Assembly: GCA_003725585.1 (NCBI GenBank)
Contig: RJMB01000001.1
Location: 434,001 to 498,000, forward strand
DNA from: Halostreptopolyspora alba
Lineage (GTDB): Bacteria > Actinomycetota > Actinomycetes > Streptosporangiales > Streptosporangiaceae
DNA: 64,000 nucleotides
Direction of reading: 5' to 3'
Positions 52,162 through 59,089 of the stretch are shown one piece after another. Under the pieces are notes generated by a model, which searched no databases, had not been told where the DNA came from, and saw only the letters and a list, made by a program, of their open reading frames with translations. The first letter of the stretch is position 1, and every line of letters starts with the position of its first letter. The position numbers and the translations under genes are program-made.

Positions 52162-52554
52162 ATGACGGCGACGGTCGCCCCGGGCGATCTCAACGAATTC
52201 TGTACACGGTGCGGGCGTTCGCTCCGTGCCTCCTCCTCCGTCAGGCGCGGCTACGGTCCCACCTGTGTCAGCTACCTCCACAATGCCCGAGACAACGCCG
52301 ACCTCAGCGAGTTCCACCCCTGGCAGGCCGACAAGGCGTCCGAGCTTCTCGAGACCTGCGGTCTCGTGCCCACCGACCACCCGAACGTCTACCGCGCCGT
52401 GAGCAGCGACGGCTCGCGAACCTACCTGAGCACCACGGACGGCTGTACCTGTAAGGCCGGCCAGTACCGGGTGCCGTGCTACCACCGCGCCAGTGTGACC
52501 ATGCTGCGGGCCACCCGCAAAACCCGCCGCCGGCGGGCTCGGGCTCCCCGCTGA
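52162..52554 (+). CDS. Small SWIM zinc-finger protein with N-terminal DUF6011-type zinc motif
   Basis: 130 aa from ATG 52162 with AGGGA upstream. The N-terminus has CTRCGRSLRASSSVRRGYGP followed by TC, a Cys-rich motif of the DUF6011 type. A SWIM motif follows (CTCKAGQYRVPCYH: CxC then CxH), a zinc-binding DNA- or protein-contact element. The C-terminal 20 residues are strongly basic. Proteins of this kind are frequent in actinophages and integrative elements; role unknown. Monocistronic. Confidence 0.75.
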   Translation: MTATVAPGDLNEFCTRCGRSLRASSSVRRGYGPTCVSYLHNARDNADLSEFHPWQADKASELLETCGLVPTDHPNVYRAVSSDGSRTYLSTTDGCTCKAGQYRVPCYHRASVTMLRATRKTRRRRARAPR

Positions 52555-52729
52555 CCCGTCGGGAAGCGCGGCAGACGTGGCGGGCGGGACGACGACGTCC
52601 CGCCCGCCTTCATCGTCGTCTCCCCTCAGGGCCGACCCCCGCTCGCGGGTGTTGCCCGCGCATTGTCGTAACCGCGCGGCATCATTGTCGGCCCCACCCA
52701 CCCTGAGGAACCCTGAGGAGGAGAGCCAC

Positions 52730-53122
52730 GTGAATATCCGGTTGCAGACCGTCGTGTTGGAGGCCCGTGACCCACACGCGCTCGCGCGCTTCTACGCGGA
52801 ACTGCTGGGGCTGCGCATCACCCGGCTGGATGACGAGTGGGTGGATGTCGGCGCCTCCTCGACCCCCTATCTGAGTTTCCAGCGCGCCCCCGAGCACCGG
52901 GAACCCCGCTGGCCGGACCCCGCCTCCTCGATGCAGCTGCACCTGGACATCGAGGTGGACGACATCGACGAGGCCGAAGCGAGGGCGCTCGCGCTGGGGG
53001 CGAGCCGGCTCGCCTGGGACTCGGAGCGGGAGGTGGCGCAGGGGCTGCGCGGGGAGGACGAGGGAGGCTTCCGTGTCTACGCCGATCCCGCGGGTCACCC
53101 CTTCTGCCTGGTCTGGGAGTGA
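52730..53122 (+). CDS. VOC (glyoxalase-like) family protein
   Basis: 130 aa from GTG 52730, GAGGAGGAG upstream. Two beta-alpha-beta-beta-beta modules: VVLEARDPHALARFYAELLG at the N-terminus and LHLDIEVDDIDEAEARALAL, then ADPAGHPFCLVWE at the end. Closest to the glyoxalase-like group often annotated as bleomycin-resistance or dioxygenase-like; metal ligands cannot be assigned firmly (a His/Glu pair may be H931 of LHLD and E of LVWE). Substrate unknown. Confidence 0.88.
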   Translation: MNIRLQTVVLEARDPHALARFYAELLGLRITRLDDEWVDVGASSTPYLSFQRAPEHREPRWPDPASSMQLHLDIEVDDIDEAEARALALGASRLAWDSEREVAQGLRGEDEGGFRVYADPAGHPFCLVWE

Positions 53123-53189
53123 CCCCACCGGTCGAGCCGATCCACCGCCGACCGGCGTCACCGGCCCGGAGCGGTCGATGGTGCCCGGC

Positions 53190-53753
53190 CTACCGCCGCC
53201 GGGCACCCACAGCGTCGCGGGCGCGGTCGACCAGGCCGGCGCCGGGCGCGACGAGCTTGTTCAACGGTGGGGTGTCCGGAGCGTTCGGGCGCGGGTACTT
53301 CGGAGCGATCCGCTTGGCGTTGGCGACCTTGCCGCCCAGTGAGCGCAGCTCCTCGGGGGTGGCGTTGGCCCGCAGGGCTACGAAGAGGTGTCTCTCCTCG
53401 TCCCTCACGTGCCCGCGCACGCCGGTGATCATCTCCTCCAGGACGGCCTCGAACCGGGGGTCCGTCACCGGGAGGTCCTCGATCCGTTTCATGAGCCGCT
53501 CGACCTCCGCGTGGTCCTCCAGCTCCTTGTCGGCGATCGCGTCACCGTCGGGGACGAGTTCCCGCGTGGCCGGGAAGACGTACATCTCCTCGGCGACCAT
53601 GTGCTGGACCAGCGCGATGATCGTCTCGTCGGTGAGCTGTCGGCGCTCTTCGCCGGTCGGAGCGGAATCCTCCTGGAGCCGGCTGAACAGCTGTTCCACC
53701 TCGCGGTGGTCCTGGCTGAGAACAGTGATCACGTCGTCCTTGTGCTCCGCCAT
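53190..53753 (-). CDS. Hemerythrin HHE-domain protein
   Basis: 187 aa from ATG 53753 with AGGAG five bases upstream. Four-helix hemerythrin-like bundle with expected di-iron ligands: LSQDHREVEQLF (His), VQHMVAEEMYVFP (HxxxE), ELEDHAEVERLM (His) and VRGHVRDEERHLF (HxxxE). A 40-residue basic tail follows. Roles include oxygen or iron sensing and peroxide response. The long upstream gap is shared with the cold-shock gene; it converges with the VOC gene. Confidence 0.9.
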   Translation of the reverse strand: MAEHKDDVITVLSQDHREVEQLFSRLQEDSAPTGEERRQLTDETIIALVQHMVAEEMYVFPATRELVPDGDAIADKELEDHAEVERLMKRIEDLPVTDPRFEAVLEEMITGVRGHVRDEERHLFVALRANATPEELRSLGGKVANAKRIAPKYPRPNAPDTPPLNKLVAPGAGLVDRARDAVGARRR

Positions 53754-54127
53754 GTGCGCTCCTGTGGTCGGTCGGTCACTTCCCCCGGGTCGCACGGTGT
53801 GGGCGGTCTCGCGGTGCCGGTGGACACCCGAGTGCCCACTGCTGGCGGGTCGGCTATCCCCGCCTGGGGCGAGTAAACGCGTCTCAGCCAAGGTCCACAC
53901 GACGATTTTGAATCTGGGGGCCGCTGCGGGAATAGCTCGCCGGCTGCGTTGTTGTACGGGGAGATCGTAGCTTTCTGTGTTTGTGTTTGGCTTTGTGTTC
54001 AACGCTCGCGGAGTTTGATGCGGGCGTTCTCTGCTGCCCTGAGCGGCGATGGGGCGCCACGTCTCAAGTGCGATCACGGACCCGTGACCGCGGGTCCGAT
54101 ACCGATCGACCCTGTCAGGAGATAGAC
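53754..54127. other. Divergent control region of hemerythrin and cold-shock genes
   Basis: 374 bases. The 54000-54127 part probably forms a long 5' leader of the cold-shock mRNA, as is usual for csp genes; no clear promoter pair, operator or RNA fold was identified. Confidence 0.5.
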
Positions 54128-54331
54128 ATGGCTCAGGGAACCGTGAAGTGGTTCAACACCGAGAAGGGCTTCGGCTTCATCAGCCGTGACGAGGGTGGCC
54201 CCGATGTGTTCGTGCACTACAGCAGCATCGACGGCACCGGCTTCCGCGACCTCGAAGAGGACCAGCGAGTCGAGTTCGAGGTGACGCAGAGCCCGAAGGG
54301 CCCGCAGGCCGAGCAGGTCCGTTCCCTCTGA
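54128..54331 (+). CDS. Cold-shock protein (CspA family)
   Basis: 67 aa, ATG 54128 with AGGAG upstream. Begins [23 protein letters not shown]1 (KGFGFI) and RNP2 (VFVHYS) RNA-binding motifs are intact. Single-strand nucleic-acid chaperone that keeps mRNA unfolded. Followed by a perfect-stem terminator. Standard housekeeping paralogue. Confidence 0.96.
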   Translation: MAQGTVKWFNTEKGFGFISRDEGGPDVFVHYSSIDGTGFRDLEEDQRVEFEVTQSPKGPQAEQVRSL

Positions 54332-54378
54332 CGGAACCGTGACCGCCTCGGCGCGGTTGTGCGCCCGTGGCTACTTCG

Positions 54379-54414
54379 CCGCCCTTCGCCTCGGCCGAGG
54401 CGAAGGGCGGTTTT
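54379..54414 (+). terminator. Rho-independent terminator of the cold-shock gene
   Basis: Perfect 32-base palindrome (54379-54410) followed by TTTT. Confidence 0.92.
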
Positions 54415-54472
54415 CGTGTGCCGGGCGCGGCCACGGCCCCACGTCACCGCGCCCGGGACGTCCGCGGCACGC

Positions 54473-54703
54473 TCAGTTCGAGGGTCCCCAGGGGAGCCAC
54501 GCCGTGTCGGCGCCCCAACGGTCCGGCGGATCCGGAAGGTCGGTGGCGCTGGTCCGGGCGAGGTCGATACGCGGGGCGGCCACCAGCGACGTCAAGAACC
54601 ACCCGCGTTCCTCGACCTGGTGGCCCCACCTGAAGCCGCGTGTGACACCCTCCACCATCTCCGTGGCGTCGGGGTCGGCGAGCGCCCGGCGAGCCTCGGC
54701 CAC
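54473..54703 (-). CDS. Possible small hypothetical protein
   Basis: 76 aa if GTG 54703 is the start; no strong ribosome site. It reads MVEGVTRGFRWGHQVEERGW and ends in Trp/Pro-rich sequence. Family unknown; could also be a decayed gene end. Confidence 0.25.
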   Translation of the reverse strand: MAEARRALADPDATEMVEGVTRGFRWGHQVEERGWFLTSLVAAPRIDLARTSATDLPDPPDRWGADTAWLPWGPSN

Positions 54704-54805
54704 CCGCGCCCTGTGTGTAAAGCCTGTACCAGGTATTCCGGGATCTCCTTGACGGCCCCGTGCGGCGACGATGTGAAATGGGGCCAACCTTGGAGGGAGC
54801 CCAGC

Positions 54806-55066
54806 ATGTCGCAGCGCACCAGTGTCCGTGTCCTTGACGATGTCGCCGTCCGGCTGCGCGACGAGTTCGCTGCGCTCTCGCGCGCCCGCGTCGATCTCTG
54901 CGTAACCGACACCGGGCGGTGCCTGGCGAATCTCGGCCACGACGTGGCTCCCGTGGTCGTGGAGCGCCTAGCCCGCGAGCGCCTGCACGCCGTGGTGAAC
55001 TCCTCCCCTCCCTCCGGCCTGATCACGCCGATTCGCCCCAATGGTCACGATCCCGAGCCCTCGTGA
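54806..55066 (+). CDS. Small helical protein, three-helix-bundle dimerisation type
   Basis: 86 aa from ATG 54806 with GGAGGGAGCC upstream. VLDDVAVRLRDEFAALSRAR and VAPVVVERLARERL resemble the short actinobacterial three-helix-bundle dimerisation family. No catalytic motif. Function unknown. The C-terminal 18 residues are Pro-rich and disordered. Confidence 0.6.
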   Translation: MSQRTSVRVLDDVAVRLRDEFAALSRARVDLCVTDTGRCLANLGHDVAPVVVERLARERLHAVVNSSPPSGLITPIRPNGHDPEPS

Positions 55067-55241
55067 TCGGGGGAAATCGGCGCCACGACCGCGATCGTGG
55101 CGGCCGATCCCATCGGCCGGGATCTCGGCGAGCCAGGCGTGGTGCTCCCGCCGCGCGCGATGACTTTTGGTCCGCCACCGGGTCAATCCGGTCAGCACAC
55201 CTCGCCGCCCGGAACGGGCGGGCAACCGGAAGGGAGCGACG

Positions 55242-55742
55242 ATGATGACGAACGTCGCACGGGCCGAGCCGTTCGACCCGGCGGGCGGAACCCCCGAACC
55301 CTGGGAGCGGGCGCTCACCGAGCTGGCCGGGGCGCAGACGTACTGGCTGTCCACGGTGTGCCCGGAGGGCCGGCCGCACGCCGTCCCGCTGCTGGCGGTC
55401 GTCGTCGGTGGGACCGTGCACTTCTGCGCGAGCGGACGCTCCCGTAAGGCCCGCAACCTCGACGCCGACGCGCGTTGCGTCATCACCACCAGCGGGCCGG
55501 GGCTGGATCTGGTTGTCCAGGGCGAGGCGGCGCCGCTGACCGGCGCGGCCGAACTGGGCGACGTCGCCGGGAGCTACGCGACGAAGTACGGGTGGAGCCC
55601 CACGGCCCGCGACGGCGCGCTGTGGGCCGAGGGTGCCCCCACGGCCGGCCCGCCGCCGTACCGGGTGTACGCGGTGGTTCCCACGGTGGTGTTCGGCTTC
55701 CCCACCGACGAGAGCTCGACCCCCACCCGCTGGCGGTTCTGA
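55242..55742 (+). CDS. Pyridoxamine 5'-phosphate oxidase-fold flavoprotein
   Basis: 166 aa from ATG 55242 (GGAAGGGAGCG upstream; ATG 55245 also possible). Split-barrel FMN-binding fold: YWLSTVCPEGRPHAVPLLAV and GGTVHFCASGRSRKARNLDA are typical of PPOX-family or F420-dependent proteins. Probably reduces or oxidises a small substrate with FMN or F420; true PLP synthesis is not indicated. Transcribed alone. Confidence 0.87.
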   Translation: MMTNVARAEPFDPAGGTPEPWERALTELAGAQTYWLSTVCPEGRPHAVPLLAVVVGGTVHFCASGRSRKARNLDADARCVITTSGPGLDLVVQGEAAPLTGAAELGDVAGSYATKYGWSPTARDGALWAEGAPTAGPPPYRVYAVVPTVVFGFPTDESSTPTRWRF

Positions 55743-55894
55743 GCCGGTCTGAGCCGGGGCTCGTTCTCGGCGCGCGGCACACCGCCTCCGCTGGGTCCCG
55801 TCGCGTCCCCCGGCCAGAATGGGAAGTGCCGTTTCACGTGGCGACACGCTCGGCGCTGCCGTCGGGTGACCAACGCGGGTCGGCGACCATCACG

Positions 55895-56467
55895 CTAGAG
55901 ACACATCTCGCCGGACTGGCCACGGCGGCAGTGCGACCGGCGCTCGGTCTCTGCGACCTGCCAACCCTCCGCCTCCTGGACCAGGGTGAGGCGCACGTCG
56001 GCACCGGCGACACTGTCGTCGAGGAATCCCCACTCCAACACCGCCCCCTGGGTCTCCTCGCCGGTGGGGGCGCAGAGCAGGCGCACCTCGAAGCGTTGGT
56101 CGCCCTCCCGCTGTTCGTTCTCGGCCGCACCGGCGTAGCTGTCGGCGACAGCGGCCATGAACTCCTCAGGGGAGGGAAACGCCTCCTCCTCCGGGGGAAG
56201 GTCCGGCGGTGCCCCGGCGGGGGGCCACTCCTCGGAGGACCAGTCGGTGCTCCCCTCGGCCTCATCCAAGGGCGCCAGCAGCTCCTCCTCGGAGCCCACG
56301 CACGTCACGTTGTCCGGCCCCTCGGGTACCTCCCGCTCCTGACCGGCCGCATCGTTCCTGGGTTCCGCACTGACCGCGCCATCGGGCGCGCACGCCACCA
56401 GAAGAAGCCCGAGGAGGGGGAGCGCGCTGACCACCAAAGGGACCCGGAGCGTCGAGGGAGTGGGCAC
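55895..56467 (-). CDS. Hypothetical lipoprotein
   Basis: 190 aa if GTG 56467 is used; longer frames exist to 56608. Hydrophobic segment LVVSALPLLGLLLVAC gives a lipobox (Cys about 26), then a low-complexity Glu/Pro/Gly region and a compact domain with FEVRLLCAPTGEETQGAVLE, VRLTLVQEAEGWQVAETER. No family recognised. Anchored outside the membrane. Start uncertain. Confidence 0.6.
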   Translation of the reverse strand: MPTPSTLRVPLVVSALPLLGLLLVACAPDGAVSAEPRNDAAGQEREVPEGPDNVTCVGSEEELLAPLDEAEGSTDWSSEEWPPAGAPPDLPPEEEAFPSPEEFMAAVADSYAGAAENEQREGDQRFEVRLLCAPTGEETQGAVLEWGFLDDSVAGADVRLTLVQEAEGWQVAETERRSHCRRGQSGEMCL

Positions 56468-57114
56468 GAGTGACGGGAGCGGCGCGGGGCCCGTCGGTTT
56501 CACGAACGATCTGACCAAGGTTCCTGTCCTGGCGGTGAGCCCGGCACCCGGACGGGTGTGCCGGCACGGCGTCGTGTGGGGGAAGGGTCCGATGGCTCCC
56601 GACCCCACAGCATCACGTTATTCCACATTGGCCGCCGTACGAACCTGATCCCGTCCGTAAGCCGGCAGTAGCCGACCATACGCCATCGCGAAGCGCCGCC
56701 GGTCTGTTTTCCGCGGGTCGGCGGCGCCTGGAAACCCCGGACACGGGAGGGGCGTGGGCGGGCGAAGTACGTACTGTTGTTCGTACAGGCCGAGGAGTTC
56801 GCACCGAGTTCGATGAAGCCCCGCGCCTGGCCCGGACCTGGCCGGGTTGTCCCGGGCCAGGGTCCTACCGGTGGAACGAACGAAGGTCACCGGTGAGCCG
56901 TGAGGTACCCGAGGCCGAGCGTGTTCGCGTGGTGGGCGAGCACGCTCGCCACGTCCCTGGTACACCTCACCCACGGCTTCGCGTTCCGTGGACTCGGCCG
57001 ACCCGACGAGGCGCGGCTCGCCGATGAGCGCGTTCCGCGCCGCGGTGACTATCCCGCCGAACGGGAGCGGCCACAGGAACGCCCCCAGCTGGCGCTGACT
57101 CCGGGCGCGCCGCG
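56468..57114. other. Gene-free region
   Basis: 647 bases upstream of the lipoprotein gene and beyond the AbrB-like gene stop. Reading frames here are short or antisense-like. One SOS-box-like sequence (56770-56783) is present. Nothing else recognised. Confidence 0.45.
56770..56783. promoter_or_regulatory. LexA-box-like sequence
   Basis: Minus strand CGAACAACAGTACG matches the actinobacterial SOS box CGAACNNNNGTTCG except one base. No clear downstream gene, so it may be chance. Confidence 0.2.
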
Positions 57115-57495
57115 CTACTCCTCGGCGGGGTCGTCCTCCTCCTGCTGCTGGTGTTCTTGGACCTTGGCCAGCAGGCCGGAGGAGCCCTGCAGCATGCGCA
57201 TGAGCTTGTCGGTGGTCATGAGGGCCAACCCTTGCTCCGGGTCGCCGAGGACGAGGAGCTTATCCCCCGCGGCGATGCCGAGATCGCGTCGGGCCTGGGC
57301 GGGCAGCGCGATCTGACCGCGCTCGCTCACGGTGACCGAACCGTAGAAACCGCGTCCACCGGGGCCGTAATGGGGTGTGCTCTCGTCAGCGGCCACGCCG
57401 TCCTCATCTCCTTCGCCGGATGACCGGGCTCTCATCTGGTCCGTAAAGGATATCAAGCGGCTCGTGTCTCGCTCGGTTTGCGCAGGTGAGAACAT
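57115..57495 (-). CDS. AbrB/SpoVT-like DNA-binding regulator
   Basis: 126 aa from ATG 57495; earlier in-frame starts lie in the operator dyad. Contains one AbrB/MazE swapped-hairpin domain: FYGSVTVSERGQIALPAQAR followed by RDLGIAAGDKLLVLGD. A Gln/Glu-rich tail (VQEHQQQEEDDPAEE) follows. AbrB-type proteins bind symmetric AT-rich sites; the AT-rich 23-base dyad just upstream is the obvious target, so it likely represses itself and the divergent DUF418 gene. Confidence 0.85.
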   Translation of the reverse strand: MFSPAQTERDTSRLISFTDQMRARSSGEGDEDGVAADESTPHYGPGGRGFYGSVTVSERGQIALPAQARRDLGIAAGDKLLVLGDPEQGLALMTTDKLMRMLQGSSGLLAKVQEHQQQEEDDPAEE

Positions 57496-57508
57496 GTTTC
57501 CGTGATTT

Positions 57509-57531
57509 ACACGATATATCATGTATAGTGT
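57509..57531. promoter_or_regulatory. AT-rich dyad between AbrB-like and DUF418 genes
   Basis: ACACGATATATCATGTATAGTGT is a 23-base palindrome, by position (given here in two parts: ACACGATATATC and ATGTATAGTGT), with 9 of 11 paired positions matching. It also holds a possible -10 (TATAGT, 57524-57529) for the DUF418 gene. AT-richness here contrasts with its surroundings. Confidence 0.6.
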
Positions 57532-57560
57532 CCGCGACGGCTCACAGAGGAGGTCTCCCG

Positions 57561-58754
57561 ATGACGTCGCCGACCATCGCCACGGAAGGCCGGGCGCTGG
57601 CCCCCGACCTGGCCAGGGGTGCCATGCTCCTGGCCATCGCCTTCGCCCACGCGCCCCTGTTCGTCCTCGCCGTGGACCACGGGCCCACCCTCGCCAACGA
57701 GGCCGCCCTGGTCTTCCACCAGCTCTTCGTGCACAACCACGCACGGCCGATGTTCGCCTTCCTGCTCGGCTACGCGATGGTGCAGATGCTGGACCGGTGG
57801 ACGGCGAAGGGATCCGACCGGGCCGACGTGCGCCGGTCGCTGCGGCGCCGCGGCTGGTGGCTGGTGGTCTTCGGAGCCGTGCACACGCTGCTGGTTCCCC
57901 TCGACGTCCTGGCGCTCTACGGGATCGTGTCCGTGCTACTCGTGGGGCTGCTCTGGGCCAGGAACACGACCCTGCTCGTGGTCGGCGGCCTGCTGCTGGT
58001 GCCGGCCACGCTCTCCACGGGAATGGGCATGTGGCAGTCGCTGTCGGAGGGTGTGACCACCTTCGACACCGGAAACGTCGGCGTCACCGAGATGTACGGG
58101 GCGGGTGCGTTCGTGGAGAGGGTGCAGACCTGGCCCTTCGCGCTGGTCTTCGGTGGACTGTCGGTGGCACCGCCCCTCGTCTTCGGGATGTGGGCGGCGC
58201 GTCGGCGCGTGCTGGAGGCCCCGAAGCGGCACTGCGGGTTCCTGGTGCGCGCGGTGGTGGCGACGATGACGGTCTCGACCCTCGGCGCCCTTCCGGCGGT
58301 CCTCATCCTGACCAGGGCGTGGGCCGACCCCGGGGACACCGCGCTGTGGGGAACGGCGCTGGTCCAGCCGCTGACCGGCTACTTCGGTGGGATGGGCCTG
58401 GCCGGCATCGTCGCCTTGGTCGCGATCCGGGCGGCGTGGAGTCGTGGCCGGATGACCGCGGCGACGGCCGCGCTCGGACAGCGCTCGATGACCTTCTACC
58501 TGCTACAGACTCCGGTCTTCATCGTGTGCTTCCATCCCTGGGGTCTGGGGCTGTACGACGACGTCGGACTGGCGGGTGCGTTCGGCATCGCCGTGGCTAC
58601 CTGGCTGGGCTCCCTCGTCGTGGCCGAGTTCATGGCCCGCCGTGGCCACCGCGGTCCGACCGAGCGGTTGCTGCGCTGGCTCACCGCGCGCACGGCCCTG
58701 CCGCGGCGCAACGAGTCCCGCCCTTCGGGACCTGACGTGCCTCGGGTCTCGTAG
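57561..58754 (+). CDS. DUF418 membrane protein
   Basis: 397 aa, ATG 57561 with GAGGAGG upstream. About 9-10 membrane helices. The family is recognised by ALAPDLARGAMLLAIAFAHA, MFAFLLGYAMVQ, LFGGLSVAPPLVFGMWA-type segments, TALGQRSMTFYLLQTPVFIV and the C-terminal GPTERLLRWLT (DUF418 signature). Related to acyltransferase-3-like membrane proteins; function unknown. Probably controlled by the divergent AbrB-like regulator. Confidence 0.92.
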   Translation: MTSPTIATEGRALAPDLARGAMLLAIAFAHAPLFVLAVDHGPTLANEAALVFHQLFVHNHARPMFAFLLGYAMVQMLDRWTAKGSDRADVRRSLRRRGWWLVVFGAVHTLLVPLDVLALYGIVSVLLVGLLWARNTTLLVVGGLLLVPATLSTGMGMWQSLSEGVTTFDTGNVGVTEMYGAGAFVERVQTWPFALVFGGLSVAPPLVFGMWAARRRVLEAPKRHCGFLVRAVVATMTVSTLGALPAVLILTRAWADPGDTALWGTALVQPLTGYFGGMGLAGIVALVAIRAAWSRGRMTAATAALGQRSMTFYLLQTPVFIVCFHPWGLGLYDDVGLAGAFGIAVATWLGSLVVAEFMARRGHRGPTERLLRWLTARTALPRRNESRPSGPDVPRVS

Positions 58755-59089
58755 AGCCCGTGGTGTGTCCCGGCTTTGGCGGGGTCGGACTTGTGGATCT
58801 CGTGCCACGGTGTGAACAGCACCCGAGCGGCGTGAGCGTGTCGAGGCGGCTGTGCCGGTGTTGGCCGGTTGTGCCAGATCTCGAGGTACTCGAAGGCCGC
58901 GTTGTTGGTGCGCCCGGCCGGCCCCGTCCGCCGCGGGTGTCCGGCCGCTCCTTCCCACGGTCCCGAACGGGCAGGAGCAGCCGGACCAGGCCAGGGAGTC
59001 CTGGCGCGTATACCGCCTCCTCGGGGCCCATGTCCGCGATTCCGCGAGGGAACCGTCGTGGCGCCCTGCGGTTGCCGAGGCTCCTGAGA
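58755..59089. other. Boundary region between DUF418 gene and PKS-like genes
   Basis: 335 bases containing a decayed transposase fragment and otherwise no gene. Marks the edge of the biosynthetic cluster. Confidence 0.5.
58765..58915 (-). pseudogene. IS3-type transposase remnant (integrase C-terminus)
   Basis: Reading the minus strand, TNNAAFEYLEIWHN then, after a one-base frame change, QHRHSRLDTLTP is the end of an IS3-family OrfB integrase (EYIEVWYNRQRRHSRLGMLTP type). The frameshift and absence of the DDE catalytic core show it is a decayed fragment. No terminal inverted repeats found. Boundaries approximate. Confidence 0.6.

Larger units (their letters stand above)
54332..54805. other. 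Region between cold-shock gene and small helical protein gene
   Basis: 474 bases. Besides the terminator (54379-54414) a minus-strand frame (54473-54703) reads RRALADPDATEMVEGVTRG and ends DRWGADTAWLPWGPSN; it looks somewhat coding but lacks a good start and ribosome site. Confidence 0.4.

Noticed and set aside
56900..57316. Plus-strand frame beginning GTG 56900
   Set aside because: Overlaps the AbrB-like gene in antisense and has no recognisable domain.
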